This document shows, in pieces, positions 43,626 to 51,979 of a DNA stretch of 64,000 nucleotides. Source of the DNA: an uncultured Anaerolineales bacterium (GTDB taxonomy: Bacteria; Chloroflexota; Anaerolineae; Anaerolineales; UBA6663); NCBI GenBank assembly GCA_937952305.1, contig CALFZO010000194.1, positions 1 to 64,000 on the forward strand, in the 5' to 3' direction. How positions within the stretch are numbered: the stretch's first letter is position 1; every line of letters starts with the position of its first letter. A program made the translations under genes and the position numbers. A model generated the notes under the pieces. The model saw nothing but the letters and a program-made list of their open reading frames with translations. It did no database searches and was not told where the DNA came from.

Positions 43626-44273
43626 ATGACCAAACACCTCGTCCTCGTCGCCGGCAACATTGGCGCCGGCAAAACTTCGCTGACCGAGCGCCTCGGCGCG
43701 CGGCTGGGCTGGCGCACGGCCTTTGAGGCGGTGGCGGACAACCCCTACCTGGCCGAGTTCTACGGCGACATGCGCGCCTGGTCGTTCCACCTGCAGGTCT
43801 TCTTCCTCGGCCACCGCGCGCAGCAGCATCTGCTTCTGGCCCGCGATGCGCAGTCGGCCATTGCCGACCGCAGCATCTACGAGGACGCCTACATCTTCGC
43901 CCGCGCGCTGCACCACCTGGGCAACCTGGCCGAGCGCGACTATGCTGCCTACCGCGCCGTGTTCGACCTGGTGGCCGCCAGCCTGCCGCGCCCGGACCTG
44001 CTTCTGTACCTGCGCGCGCCCGTGCCGGTGCTGCTGCGGCGCATCCGCGCCCGCGCCCGCGGCATGGAGAGCGGCATCTCCGCCGACTACTTGGCGCTGC
44101 TCGATTCGTTCTACGAAGACTGGCTGCAAAGCTTCAGCCTGTGCCCGGTCCTCACCATCCACACTGAAGACCTGGATTTTGTCCACAAGCCCAAGCACCT
44201 GGACGTCGTCGTCCAGCGCATCCAGGACAAATTGGCGGGCCAAGAAGTGGTGGTCTTCCCGCCGGACGAGTAA
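43626..44273 (+). CDS. Deoxynucleoside kinase
   Basis: A 215-residue kinase of the dNK/dGK-dAK family, which phosphorylates deoxynucleosides for salvage. P-loop GNIGAGKT is at 10-17, the family ERS-like block reads DRSIYED (81-87), and the lid block is RIRARARGME (about 140). The substrate-binding segment FHLQVFFLGHR (54-64) is also typical. Purine or pyrimidine preference cannot be fixed from sequence. There is no strong Shine-Dalgarno site; it lies 13 bases after the DUF1579-like gene and is probably co-transcribed. Confidence 0.92.
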   Translation: MTKHLVLVAGNIGAGKTSLTERLGARLGWRTAFEAVADNPYLAEFYGDMRAWSFHLQVFFLGHRAQQHLLLARDAQSAIADRSIYEDAYIFARALHHLGNLAERDYAAYRAVFDLVAASLPRPDLLLYLRAPVPVLLRRIRARARGMESGISADYLALLDSFYEDWLQSFSLCPVLTIHTEDLDFVHKPKHLDVVVQRIQDKLAGQEVVVFPPDE

Positions 44274-44375
44274 CCTTCCCCCAACCTTCCGCGCTGATCC
44301 GGACGTTAACGCCGGGACGCGCTTCTAACCGTTCCCCTCTGGCCGCCGCCCGCAGTTTTGCGCACAATGCGAGCG

Positions 44376-45764
44376 ATGACTCAACCGCTTGCCCTGCTCC
44401 CCGACGATTGGGCCGCCCGCGCCCATTGCCCGATCTGCGGTCACGCCCCGCTCCAGATCGAACGCCAACTCGAGGCCGACCGCCTGAACTGTGCGCGCTG
44501 CGGCACCGCCTTTGAGGTAGAAGATGGCGGCCCGCGCCTGCGCCTGGTGCGGCTGCCCGCGCTGGTGCAGACGCCGCCGGACGGTGTCTGGCGCAGCCCG
44601 GCCGAGGCCCGCACCTGGGTGCGCGAGCAAGCCGCGCGTCCCCGGCCGGCCGCCAGGCCAGCCGCGCCGCCCCCGCCCGAAGCTCCGCCGGCGACCACGC
44701 CCGCTCCGGCCAACACTGCGGAGACGCCGGCGGCCGTGGGCGCGCCGTCAGCGCTGGCGCCACTGAACGCCGGCGCGCCAGCTCCGGAGCCAGCGGACGA
44801 GCCAATCCCTGCGCCCGCCGTCAACCGCGAGGCCCAGAAGCCCGTCAGCGCACCGGCCGAGGCGTTGGCGCGCGGCCGCCAGCTGCTGGCGCTGCGCCAC
44901 AGCCTGCCCCACATCCAGGCCTTGCTCGAGCGCTACGGCGACTGGTCGCCGGCCCAGATCCAGGCCGTCATGGCCGAGCTGGCCCGCGCCGAGGCCCAGG
45001 CGCGCGCGCGCCAGATGCGCCAGGTGGGGTGGGCTGTGGGCGCGCTGACAAGCCTGTGCGTGATCGGCGGCCTAGCGGTGGCGCTGCTCAGCAGCCCCAG
45101 CCGCCCGACCGCGTCGGCCGCCGTGCCGGCTGGCAGCAGCGCTCCGGTGCTCGGCGGCGTGGGCGGACCAGCGGCCGGCCAACCTGCCGCCGCCGCGACA
45201 ACTGGGCCGGCCTCGCTGGCCGATACGCTGTTCCGCTGGCTCATGCCCCAGGCTGCGCCCGCTGGCGTGGCCGCACCCGGCACGCCCGCCGCCGGCGAGA
45301 CCCCGGCGCCCGCCGCCCTGGTCGATGCTCTGCTCAAGTCGCTGGCCGAAAGCGCGGTGGGGGGCGGTGCTTCCAGCTCGGCGGCTTCTGGGACGGCGCC
45401 CGCTGCGGACCTGCCCGCGCCGCTGCAGACTCTGCTCCCGCCGGGCGTCCAAGTGACCAACCCCACTCCTGTTATCCATCGCGGCGCGACGGGCGCGGAC
45501 GGCGCGGCCGCCGCCGCCGCCCCGGCCTGCCCCGCCAGCCCGGCGGCGGCCGCTGAGTTGTTCGGCGGCCAGGCCGCCTTCTGGCGCTATGACAGCGCCT
45601 CCGGCGGCTGGATCCTGTTCTCGGCAGCCGAGCTCATCTCGGTGCGAATCCCCAGCGGCATGACGGCCGGCTACCTGACCTTCGGCGAGAACCTGGGGCT
45701 CGCGGACGTGACCGGGCCAGCCACCATCGACGGCATCAACATGCTGGCCGTGACCTGCAATTAA
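44376..45764 (+). CDS. Zinc-ribbon membrane protein with a long Ala/Pro linker
   Basis: A 462-residue protein. The N-terminus has two CxxC knuckles (CPICG and CARCG, residues 18-44), a probable zinc ribbon. An Ala/Pro-rich linker (about 80-165), a helical segment with LPHIQALLERYGDWSPAQIQ, one membrane helix (about 217-238), a second low-complexity region and a small C-terminal domain (about 395-462, WRYDSASGGWILFS) follow. The topology is probably cytoplasmic zinc ribbon and outside C-terminus. I recognise no named family. The ATG at 44376 begins the conserved-looking part; ATG 44367 or TTG 44358 are alternatives. A strong terminator follows. Confidence 0.7.
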   Translation: MTQPLALLPDDWAARAHCPICGHAPLQIERQLEADRLNCARCGTAFEVEDGGPRLRLVRLPALVQTPPDGVWRSPAEARTWVREQAARPRPAARPAAPPPPEAPPATTPAPANTAETPAAVGAPSALAPLNAGAPAPEPADEPIPAPAVNREAQKPVSAPAEALARGRQLLALRHSLPHIQALLERYGDWSPAQIQAVMAELARAEAQARARQMRQVGWAVGALTSLCVIGGLAVALLSSPSRPTASAAVPAGSSAPVLGGVGGPAAGQPAAAATTGPASLADTLFRWLMPQAAPAGVAAPGTPAAGETPAPAALVDALLKSLAESAVGGGASSSAASGTAPAADLPAPLQTLLPPGVQVTNPTPVIHRGATGADGAAAAAAPACPASPAAAAELFGGQAAFWRYDSASGGWILFSAAELISVRIPSGMTAGYLTFGENLGLADVTGPATIDGINMLAVTCN

Positions 45765-45788
45765 GCCCGCGGACAACGCGCCGGCTCG

Positions 45789-45838
45789 GGTCCCGGTTGG
45801 AGCGTCCGGTTGGGTGCTCCCGCCGGGACCTTTTTTTA
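45789..45838 (+). terminator. Strong terminator between the zinc-ribbon gene and pdxS
   Basis: GGTCCCGG (45789-45796) pairs with CCGGGACC (45823-45830), with an inner GGAGC/GCTCC pair (45799-45803 with 45816-45820), followed by T7. Confidence 0.95.
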
Positions 45839-45884
45839 TTAGGCAGCCCCCGACCAACTGGCGCTCGCGGCCAAATGCGAGTGG

Positions 45885-45890
45885 TAAAAT
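45885..45890 (+). promoter_or_regulatory. -10-like TAAAAT box of pdxST
   Basis: TAAAAT lies 25 bases before the ATG of pdxS, with the Shine-Dalgarno AAGGAG (45901-45906) between them. No clear -35 box. Confidence 0.5.
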
Positions 45891-45914
45891 CGAGTTGGAA
45901 AAGGAGATGACGCT

Positions 45915-46817
45915 ATGAGCAAGCAAAACGGGAACTCAGCGACCGGCACGGTCGCGGTGAAACGCGGTTTGGCGCAGATGCTCAAGGGCGGCGTGATCAT
46001 GGACGTGGTCACGCCGGAGCAGGCGAAGATCGCCGAAGAAGCCGGGGCCGTGGCGGTGATGGCCCTGGAGCGCGTCCCGGCCGACATCCGCGCGACGGGC
46101 GGCGTGGCGCGCATGAGCGACCCTGAAGTGATCCTGCGCATCATCGACTCGGTCACCATCCCGGTGATGGCCAAATGCCGCATCGGCCACTTTGTGGAGG
46201 CCCAGGTGCTCGAGGCCCTGGGCGTCGACTACATCGACGAATCCGAGGTGCTGACGCCGGCCGATGAGGAGCACCACGTCAACAAGCACGACTTCAAGGT
46301 GCCGTTCGTGTGCGGCTGCCGCAACCTGGGCGAGGCCCTGCGGCGCATCGCCGAAGGGGCGGCCATGATCCGCACCAAGGGCGAGGCCGGCACCGGCGAC
46401 GTGGTCGAGGCCGTGCGCCACGGCCGGGCCGTGCTGGGCGAGATCCGGCGCCTGCAGACCAAGGCCGACGAGGAATTGTTCACCTACGCCAAGGAGATCG
46501 GCGCGCCGTACGAGCTGGTGAAAGAGACCAAGGACCTCGGCCGCCTGCCGGTGGTCAACTTCGCCGCCGGCGGCATCGCCACCCCGGCCGACGCGGCCCT
46601 GATGATGCAGATCGGCGTGGACGGCGTGTTCGTCGGCTCGGGCATCTTCAAGTCCGGCGATCCGGCCAAGCGCGCCAAGGCCATCGTCCAGGCGACCACG
46701 CACTGCCGCGATGCCAAGATCATCGCCGAAGTCAGCCGCAGCCTGGGCGAGCCGATGGTCGGGCGGACGGCGGCTTCGCTGCCCGAGGCGGAGCAGCTGG
46801 CCGGGCGGGGCTGGTAA
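45915..46817 (+). CDS. pdxS: Pyridoxal 5'-phosphate synthase subunit PdxS
   Basis: A 300-residue TIM-barrel lyase that condenses ribose 5-phosphate, glyceraldehyde 3-phosphate and ammonia to PLP. Visible active-site residues are Asp30 (GGVIMDVV), Lys87 (VMAKCRIGHF) and Lys155 (MIRTKGEAGTGD). The GSGIFKSGDPAKRA phosphate-binding block is near the C-terminus. Length and N-terminus are normal for the family. The start has AAGGAG with good spacing. pdxT follows after 32 bases; the two subunits form the 12+12 complex. Confidence 0.99.
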   Translation: MSKQNGNSATGTVAVKRGLAQMLKGGVIMDVVTPEQAKIAEEAGAVAVMALERVPADIRATGGVARMSDPEVILRIIDSVTIPVMAKCRIGHFVEAQVLEALGVDYIDESEVLTPADEEHHVNKHDFKVPFVCGCRNLGEALRRIAEGAAMIRTKGEAGTGDVVEAVRHGRAVLGEIRRLQTKADEELFTYAKEIGAPYELVKETKDLGRLPVVNFAAGGIATPADAALMMQIGVDGVFVGSGIFKSGDPAKRAKAIVQATTHCRDAKIIAEVSRSLGEPMVGRTAASLPEAEQLAGRGW

Positions 46818-46849
46818 CGCCGGCTGGCATCCGGCCCGCGTCTCACTCT

Positions 46850-47443
46850 ATGAAAATCGGAGTCTTGGCCCTGCAGGGGGATTTTGCCGAGCACGCCGCC
46901 GTCTTGCGCCGCGTCGGCGTGGACGCCGTCGAAGTGCGCCTGCCGCATCAGCTTGATGAGTTGAGCGGCCTGATCATCCCGGGCGGCGAGTCCACCACCA
47001 TCGGCAAACTGGCGGTCCTGTACCACCTGATCGAACCGCTGCGCGCCTTCGCCGCGGCGCGGCCGATCTGGGGCACGTGCGCGGGCGCCATCTTCCTCTC
47101 CAAAGACGCGCGCCGCGAACAGCCGCTGCTGGCGGTCATGGACATCACCGTGGAGCGCAACGCCTTCGGACGCCAGGTGGACAGCTTTGAGATCGACCTG
47201 ACCGTGCCGGCGCTGGTCGACTCCGCTCAGCCGTTCCACGCCGTCTTCATCCGCGCGCCGCTGATCGAGCGCGTCGGGCCGGGCGTCCAGGTGCTGGCCC
47301 GGCTGCCGGACCCGGCCGGCCAGCCCGACAGCGGACGCATCGTGGCCGCGCAGCAAGGCCGCCTGCTGGCCACAGCCTTCCATCCGGAGCTGACCGGCGA
47401 CGACCGGTTCCACCGCCTGTTTGTGAGCCTGGCCGCGGCCTGA
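46850..47443 (+). CDS. pdxT: Pyridoxal 5'-phosphate synthase glutaminase subunit PdxT
   Basis: A 197-residue class-I glutaminase that feeds ammonia to PdxS. It starts MKIGVLALQGDFAEH, has the GGEST oxyanion region (45-49), the nucleophile Cys77 in GTCAGA and the His178/Glu180 pair in FHPEL. Length is standard. The ATG at 46850 was chosen as the family start; longer readings run into the pdxS frame. Confidence 0.98.
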   Translation: MKIGVLALQGDFAEHAAVLRRVGVDAVEVRLPHQLDELSGLIIPGGESTTIGKLAVLYHLIEPLRAFAAARPIWGTCAGAIFLSKDARREQPLLAVMDITVERNAFGRQVDSFEIDLTVPALVDSAQPFHAVFIRAPLIERVGPGVQVLARLPDPAGQPDSGRIVAAQQGRLLATAFHPELTGDDRFHRLFVSLAAA

Positions 47444-47853
47444 CAGCCGCCGGCCGGCGCCTCTTCTGAAGACCCCCGTTAAAGACGCAGCGGGCAGGTA
47501 ACGCCGCCAGGACGTTCGCCTGCCCGCTGTGCGCCTTGGAGAGGCTGACAGAGGAGGAGAGAGGGTGTCGGTGGTGGACGCGGGACCGCCAATCCCGGGA
47601 TGTCCACCACGAGGAGCCAGTGGTGCAGCGGTGTGCGCTGCGCCCTTGACTGTGCCCAGTATCGCGGATTCCCGGCCAGCGCTCATCGGGCCGGGGTCCG
47701 AACTTCGCTCCGCCTTTCGGCTGAGGCCGGCGCCGGCGGGCTGCGCTAGGATTACCGGAGCGCGTCCGGCCCAATTTATGACGAATTGTGTTCTTATTCA
47801 GGCGGAGAGGGCGGTCAGCCTTCCTGCCAGAAACGGCTGAGGTATCAGGCCTT
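47444..47853 (+). ncRNA. Gene-free stretch with stacked hairpins upstream of the ABC pair
   Basis: About 410 bases without a supported protein. CAGCGGGCAGG (47488-47498) pairs perfectly with CCTGCCCGCTG (47519-47529), with an inner AACG/CGTT. GTGGTGGAC (47571-47579) pairs with GTCCACCAC (47602-47610), with an inner CGGGA/TCCCG (47581-47585 with 47593-47597). Neither is followed by a T-run. They could be part of an RNA leader, an independent small RNA or DNA sites; I do not recognise an Rfam family. AT-rich sequence near 47775-47800 may hold the promoter of the exporter. Confidence 0.4.
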
Positions 47854-49617
47854 ATGGCTGCGGTTGAATTTACGGTTGCGGATATCGTCCCCGGCGACCG
47901 CCGCTCGGCGCTGCGCTGGGTGCTCTCGCACGCGCGCCGGCACAAGCTGGCGCTGCTCATCTTCTTCACGGGCGCCACGCTCAACGCGGCGCTGGCCTCG
48001 GCCATCCCGTGGCTGGTCGGCCTCGCCTACAGCCTGATCGCGGCGCCGGCGCCGGATTACCCGGCGCTCTTCTGGGCCGCGGTCGGCATTGCGGCCTCCC
48101 AGGCCATCCGCGCCGTCTGGCAGCTGGGCCGCAACTTCAGCGCCGAAGTGCTGGGGCAGCGCCTGGAACGCGACGCGCGCGCCGAGCTGTACGCCAGCCT
48201 GCTCGGCAAGAGCATGACCTTCCATAGCCTGCGGCCGGTGGGCGAGGTGATGGCGCGCGCCACCAACGACGTGCGCGAGCTCAACCTGATGTTCAACCCG
48301 GGCGTCAACCTGGTGGTGGGCTCCGGCAATTTTCTGTTGATGCCGCTCTTCCTGACGCCCACCATCCACCCCCAGCTGAGCGTGGTGCCGCTGCTCTTTG
48401 TGCTGGCCTTCATCTGGTCGGTGCGGCGCTATATGCGCGAGCTCAACCCGGTCACCGAGCGCGTGCGCGGCGCCTTTGGCGAGATGAACGCGACTCTGGA
48501 AGAGGCGCTGGAAGGCGTGGAGACCGTGAAGGGCGCGGCCCGCGAGCCGGAAGCCGTGGAGCGCTTCGAGGGCAACGTGGACGCCTGGCGCGGCGCCTAC
48601 GTGCGCCAGGGCGAGATCGAGGCGCGCTACCTGCCCTTCTTGTTCCTGGGCCTGGCCATCTCTTTCGGCCTGCTGCACTCGCTCTGGCTGTACAGCACCG
48701 GCGCCATCACCGGCGGGCAGGTGGTCTCGTTCAATTACCTGTTGCTGCTGTTCGGCTTCCCGACCTTCATCTCGCTGACGGCCTTCTCGCAGATTTCGTC
48801 CGGCCTGGCCAGCGGCCGGCGCATCCTGGAGCTGATCAACTCCGAGACCGACCTGGACCACAACCCGGCCGGCCGGGCCGCGCCCATCCGCGGCGAGGTC
48901 AGTTTTGAGGGCGTCACCTTCGCCTACGGCGAGGGCGAGCCGGTGCTGCGCGACCTGACTTTCACGGTCCAACCCGGCCAGACGGTGGCCATCGTCGGCC
49001 AGACCGGCGCCGGCAAGACCAGCCTGATCCGCCTGCTCAACCGCACCTATGACGCCAGCGCCGGCGCAGTGCGCGTGGACGGCGTGGACGTGCGCGCCTG
49101 GAACCTAGAGACGCTGCGCCAGCAGATCAGCATCATCGAGCAGGACATCTTCCTGTTCTCGCGCACCATCGCCGAGAACATCGCCTTCGGCAAACCCGGC
49201 GCCACGCCAGACGAGATCGAGGCGGCGGCGCGCTCGGCCCAGGCGCATGAGTTCATCACGTCTTTCGAGCAAGGCTACCAGACGCTGGTGGGCGAGCGCG
49301 GCGTGATGCTCTCCGGCGGGCAGCGCCAGCGCCTGGCCCTGGCGCGCGCCTTCCTGACCGACCCGCGCATCCTGGTGCTGGACGATTCGACCTCGGCCAT
49401 CGACAGCGCCACCGAGGACTTGATCCAGCGCGCCATCTTCCGCGCCGCCGAGGGCCGCACCACCTTCATCATCACGCATCGCCTGTCACAGATCCGCTGG
49501 GCCGACCAGATCATGGTCCTGCGCCAGGGCCGGATCGCAGCCATCGGCACGCACGACGCCCTGCTGCAGACCAGCGACGCCTACCGGCGTATCTTCGCCC
49601 GCTACGAGGCGCGCTGA
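47854..49617 (+). CDS. Heterodimeric ABC exporter subunit, degenerate Walker B
   Basis: A 587-residue half-transporter: six helices (about 35-325) and an ATPase (about 345-580). Walker A is GQTGAGKT (about 383-390), the signature is canonical LSGGQRQRLALARAF and the H-loop is present in IITHRLS. The Walker B end is ILVLDDSTSAID: the catalytic Glu is Asp, as in the degenerate subunit of TM287/288-type exporters. The next gene has the reciprocal pattern. The ATG at 47854 is preferred; the reading from 47788 has no support. The substrate is unknown (drug or lipid are typical for the family). Confidence 0.93.
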   Translation: MAAVEFTVADIVPGDRRSALRWVLSHARRHKLALLIFFTGATLNAALASAIPWLVGLAYSLIAAPAPDYPALFWAAVGIAASQAIRAVWQLGRNFSAEVLGQRLERDARAELYASLLGKSMTFHSLRPVGEVMARATNDVRELNLMFNPGVNLVVGSGNFLLMPLFLTPTIHPQLSVVPLLFVLAFIWSVRRYMRELNPVTERVRGAFGEMNATLEEALEGVETVKGAAREPEAVERFEGNVDAWRGAYVRQGEIEARYLPFLFLGLAISFGLLHSLWLYSTGAITGGQVVSFNYLLLLFGFPTFISLTAFSQISSGLASGRRILELINSETDLDHNPAGRAAPIRGEVSFEGVTFAYGEGEPVLRDLTFTVQPGQTVAIVGQTGAGKTSLIRLLNRTYDASAGAVRVDGVDVRAWNLETLRQQISIIEQDIFLFSRTIAENIAFGKPGATPDEIEAAARSAQAHEFITSFEQGYQTLVGERGVMLSGGQRQRLALARAFLTDPRILVLDDSTSAIDSATEDLIQRAIFRAAEGRTTFIITHRLSQIRWADQIMVLRQGRIAAIGTHDALLQTSDAYRRIFARYEAR

Positions 49618-49642
49618 GCGCGCCGCCCACCGCGAGAGTGTC

Positions 49643-51472
49643 ATGGGTTTCTTCGAAGGTCTCGACGCCGAAAAGTACGACCGCCAGTACAACGACTGGC
49701 AGCTGGTGCGCCGCATCGCCGCCTACTTCGGCCCGCGCCGGCGCGCCACCGCCACCGTGGCGGTGACGTTCGTGGCGATGGCCGGCCTGGACGCGGCCCT
49801 GCCCGTCATCGTGGCCCAGGCCGTCAACGCGCTGGCGCAGCAGCCCGGCGCCAGCGTGATCGCCACGCTGTTCGGGGCGCTGCTCTTCACCACGAGCCTG
49901 TTCTGGGTGATCAACTACGTGCAGCGGCGCACCATCGCGCGCGTCACCGGCAGCGTGATCGGCGGCCTGCGCCGCGACGCCTTCCGCGCCACCATCGCCC
50001 ACGACCTGTCGTTCTACGACGAGTACAGCTCCGGGCGCATCGTCAGCCGCATCACCTCAGACACGCAGGAGTTCGCCAATGTCACCGTGCTGGTGGCCGA
50101 CACCGCCAGCCAGTTCCTGTCCGTGTTCATCCTGACCGCCATCCTGTGGAACACCTACGCGCCGCTGACCGTGGCGCTCTGGGCGACCACCCTGCCCGTT
50201 ATCGCGGTGGCGCTCGGCTACCGCCGCCTGGCCCGCCACGTCACGCGCCAGGGCACGCGCGCCATGGCCAACGTCAACGCCTCCATCCAGGAGACCGTCT
50301 CCGGCATCGCCGTGGCCAAGAATTTCCGCCAGGAAGGCACCATCTACGACGAGTTCCGCGAGGTGAACCAGCAATCCTACCGCATCAACCTGCGGCGCGG
50401 CTTCGTGCTGGCGGCCGTTTTCCCGACGTTGTGGGTGATTGCGGGCATCGCGACGGCCACGCTGGTGTACCAGGGCGGCCAGGCGGTGGGGGCCGGCGCG
50501 CTGACGGCCGGCGCCTGGTACCTGTTCATCCAGGCCGTGGAGCGCTTCTACTTCCCGTTCCTCAACGTGGCCTCGTTCTGGAGCCAGGTGCAGGCCGGGC
50601 TGTCGGCGGCGGAGCGCGTCTTCGCCCTGGTGGACGCCGAGCCGGCCGTGCGCCAGACGGCGGCGCGCCCGGTGCCGGCGCTGCGCGGCGAGATCACGTT
50701 CGACCAGTTGAACTTCCGCTACTCCAGCAAGGAGACGGTGCTGACCGACTTCAGCCTGCGCATCCGGCCGGGCGAGACCATCGCCCTGGTGGGCCACACC
50801 GGCGCCGGCAAGAGCTCCATCGCCAAGCTGATCGCGCGCTTCTACGAGTTCCAGTCCGGGCAGCTGCTCATCGACGGCCAGGACATCCGCACCTTCGACC
50901 TGCGCGCCTACCGCCAGCAGCTGGGCGTGGTCTCCCAGGTGCCGTTCCTGTTCACGGGCACGGTGCTGGACAACATCCGCTATGCGCGGCCGGAGACGAG
51001 CGAGGCGGAGATTGCGGCCCTGGCGCGCCAGATCGGCGGCGGCGAGTGGCTGGAGGCGCTGCCGGACGGCCTGCACACCGACGTCGGCCAGCGCGGCGCG
51101 CGGCTGTCACTGGGCCAGCGGCAACTGGTCGCGCTGATGCGCGTGCTGGTGCAGAAGCCGGCCATCTTCATCCTGGACGAGGCCACCGCCAGCGTCGATC
51201 CGTTCACCGAGGAACAGATCCAGGAGGCGCTGGACCTGATCCTGCGGCGCAGCACGGCCATCATCATCGCCCACCGTCTGTCCACGGTGCGCTCAGCCGA
51301 CCGGATCGTGGTGTTGAAGAAGGGGCAGATTATCGAAGAGGGCAACCACGCCGCCCTGTTGGACCAGGGCGGCCACTACGCCGAACTGTACAACACCTAC
51401 TTCCGCCACCAGTCGCTGGAGGCCATCAACGCCTTCGGCCAGTACCGCCAGGCCGCGGCCACCTCAGACTGA
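49643..51472 (+). CDS. Heterodimeric ABC exporter subunit, intact Walker B
   Basis: A 609-residue half-transporter: six helices (about 40-320) and an ATPase (about 345-585). Walker A is GHTGAGKS (about 384-391), Walker B is IFILDEATASVD with the catalytic Glu, and the H-loop is in IIAHRLS. The signature reads LSLGQRQLVALMRVL, with Leu instead of the second Gly of LSGGQ. Together with the first subunit this gives one intact and one degenerate ATP site. It follows the partner by 25 bases. Confidence 0.93.
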   Translation: MGFFEGLDAEKYDRQYNDWQLVRRIAAYFGPRRRATATVAVTFVAMAGLDAALPVIVAQAVNALAQQPGASVIATLFGALLFTTSLFWVINYVQRRTIARVTGSVIGGLRRDAFRATIAHDLSFYDEYSSGRIVSRITSDTQEFANVTVLVADTASQFLSVFILTAILWNTYAPLTVALWATTLPVIAVALGYRRLARHVTRQGTRAMANVNASIQETVSGIAVAKNFRQEGTIYDEFREVNQQSYRINLRRGFVLAAVFPTLWVIAGIATATLVYQGGQAVGAGALTAGAWYLFIQAVERFYFPFLNVASFWSQVQAGLSAAERVFALVDAEPAVRQTAARPVPALRGEITFDQLNFRYSSKETVLTDFSLRIRPGETIALVGHTGAGKSSIAKLIARFYEFQSGQLLIDGQDIRTFDLRAYRQQLGVVSQVPFLFTGTVLDNIRYARPETSEAEIAALARQIGGGEWLEALPDGLHTDVGQRGARLSLGQRQLVALMRVLVQKPAIFILDEATASVDPFTEEQIQEALDLILRRSTAIIIAHRLSTVRSADRIVVLKKGQIIEEGNHAALLDQGGHYAELYNTYFRHQSLEAINAFGQYRQAAATSD

Positions 51473-51480
51473 GGCGCGAG

Positions 51481-51828
51481 TCAGGCCGCGGCCGGATGCG
51501 CGGCGCGGTACTGCCAATCCGCCAGGAAGAGGCCGCCGATCACGCTGAGGGGCGCCAGGAAGAGCAGCACCATCGTCCATTCCAGGCCGAACCACACCAG
51601 GAAGAAGACGCCCAGGGCGATGAACACCACCCCGCCCAGACGCTCCCAACGCCAGGCCAGTGCCAGGGCGCCCAGGATCAGCCAGGTCGGCATCAGGTGG
51701 ATGACGAAGCCCACCAGCGCCTCCCAGAAGCTGTAGCCCTCTGAAAACACATCCAGGGCGAACAACCCTACAAACGCGGCGAGCAGGATCGCCAGGACAC
51801 GGGGCGCCCAGAACAAAAAGGTCTTCAT
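51481..51828 (-). CDS. Small four-helix membrane protein
   Basis: A 115-residue protein with four helices (about 8-27, 38-60, 64-80, 85-105). It is similar in look to the DUF7670 family (FWAPRVLAILLAAFVGLFALDVF, IHLMPTWLILGALALAWRWE), which has no known role. GGAGG lies 5 bases before the ATG. It is convergent with the ABC pair, with only 8 bases between the stops. Confidence 0.65.
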   Translation of the reverse strand: MKTFLFWAPRVLAILLAAFVGLFALDVFSEGYSFWEALVGFVIHLMPTWLILGALALAWRWERLGGVVFIALGVFFLVWFGLEWTMVLLFLAPLSVIGGLFLADWQYRAAHPAAA

Positions 51829-51979
51829 CTCAGCCTCCGCACAGCCATTAGATCCAATTCGAGTCTACACCCGAACGGCGGCCCTGAGCCGGCGGCTGCC
51901 CGGCGCCTCCCCCGCGTCTCGCCGACACGCTCTATCTCGATCAGGTTTATCCGGGTGGTGTGGCGCGCGGCCCGGCTGC

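Noticed and set aside
47529..47840. A 103-residue open frame between pdxT and the ABC exporter.
   Set aside because: No ribosome site, no domain, and it crosses the folded hairpins at 47571-47610.
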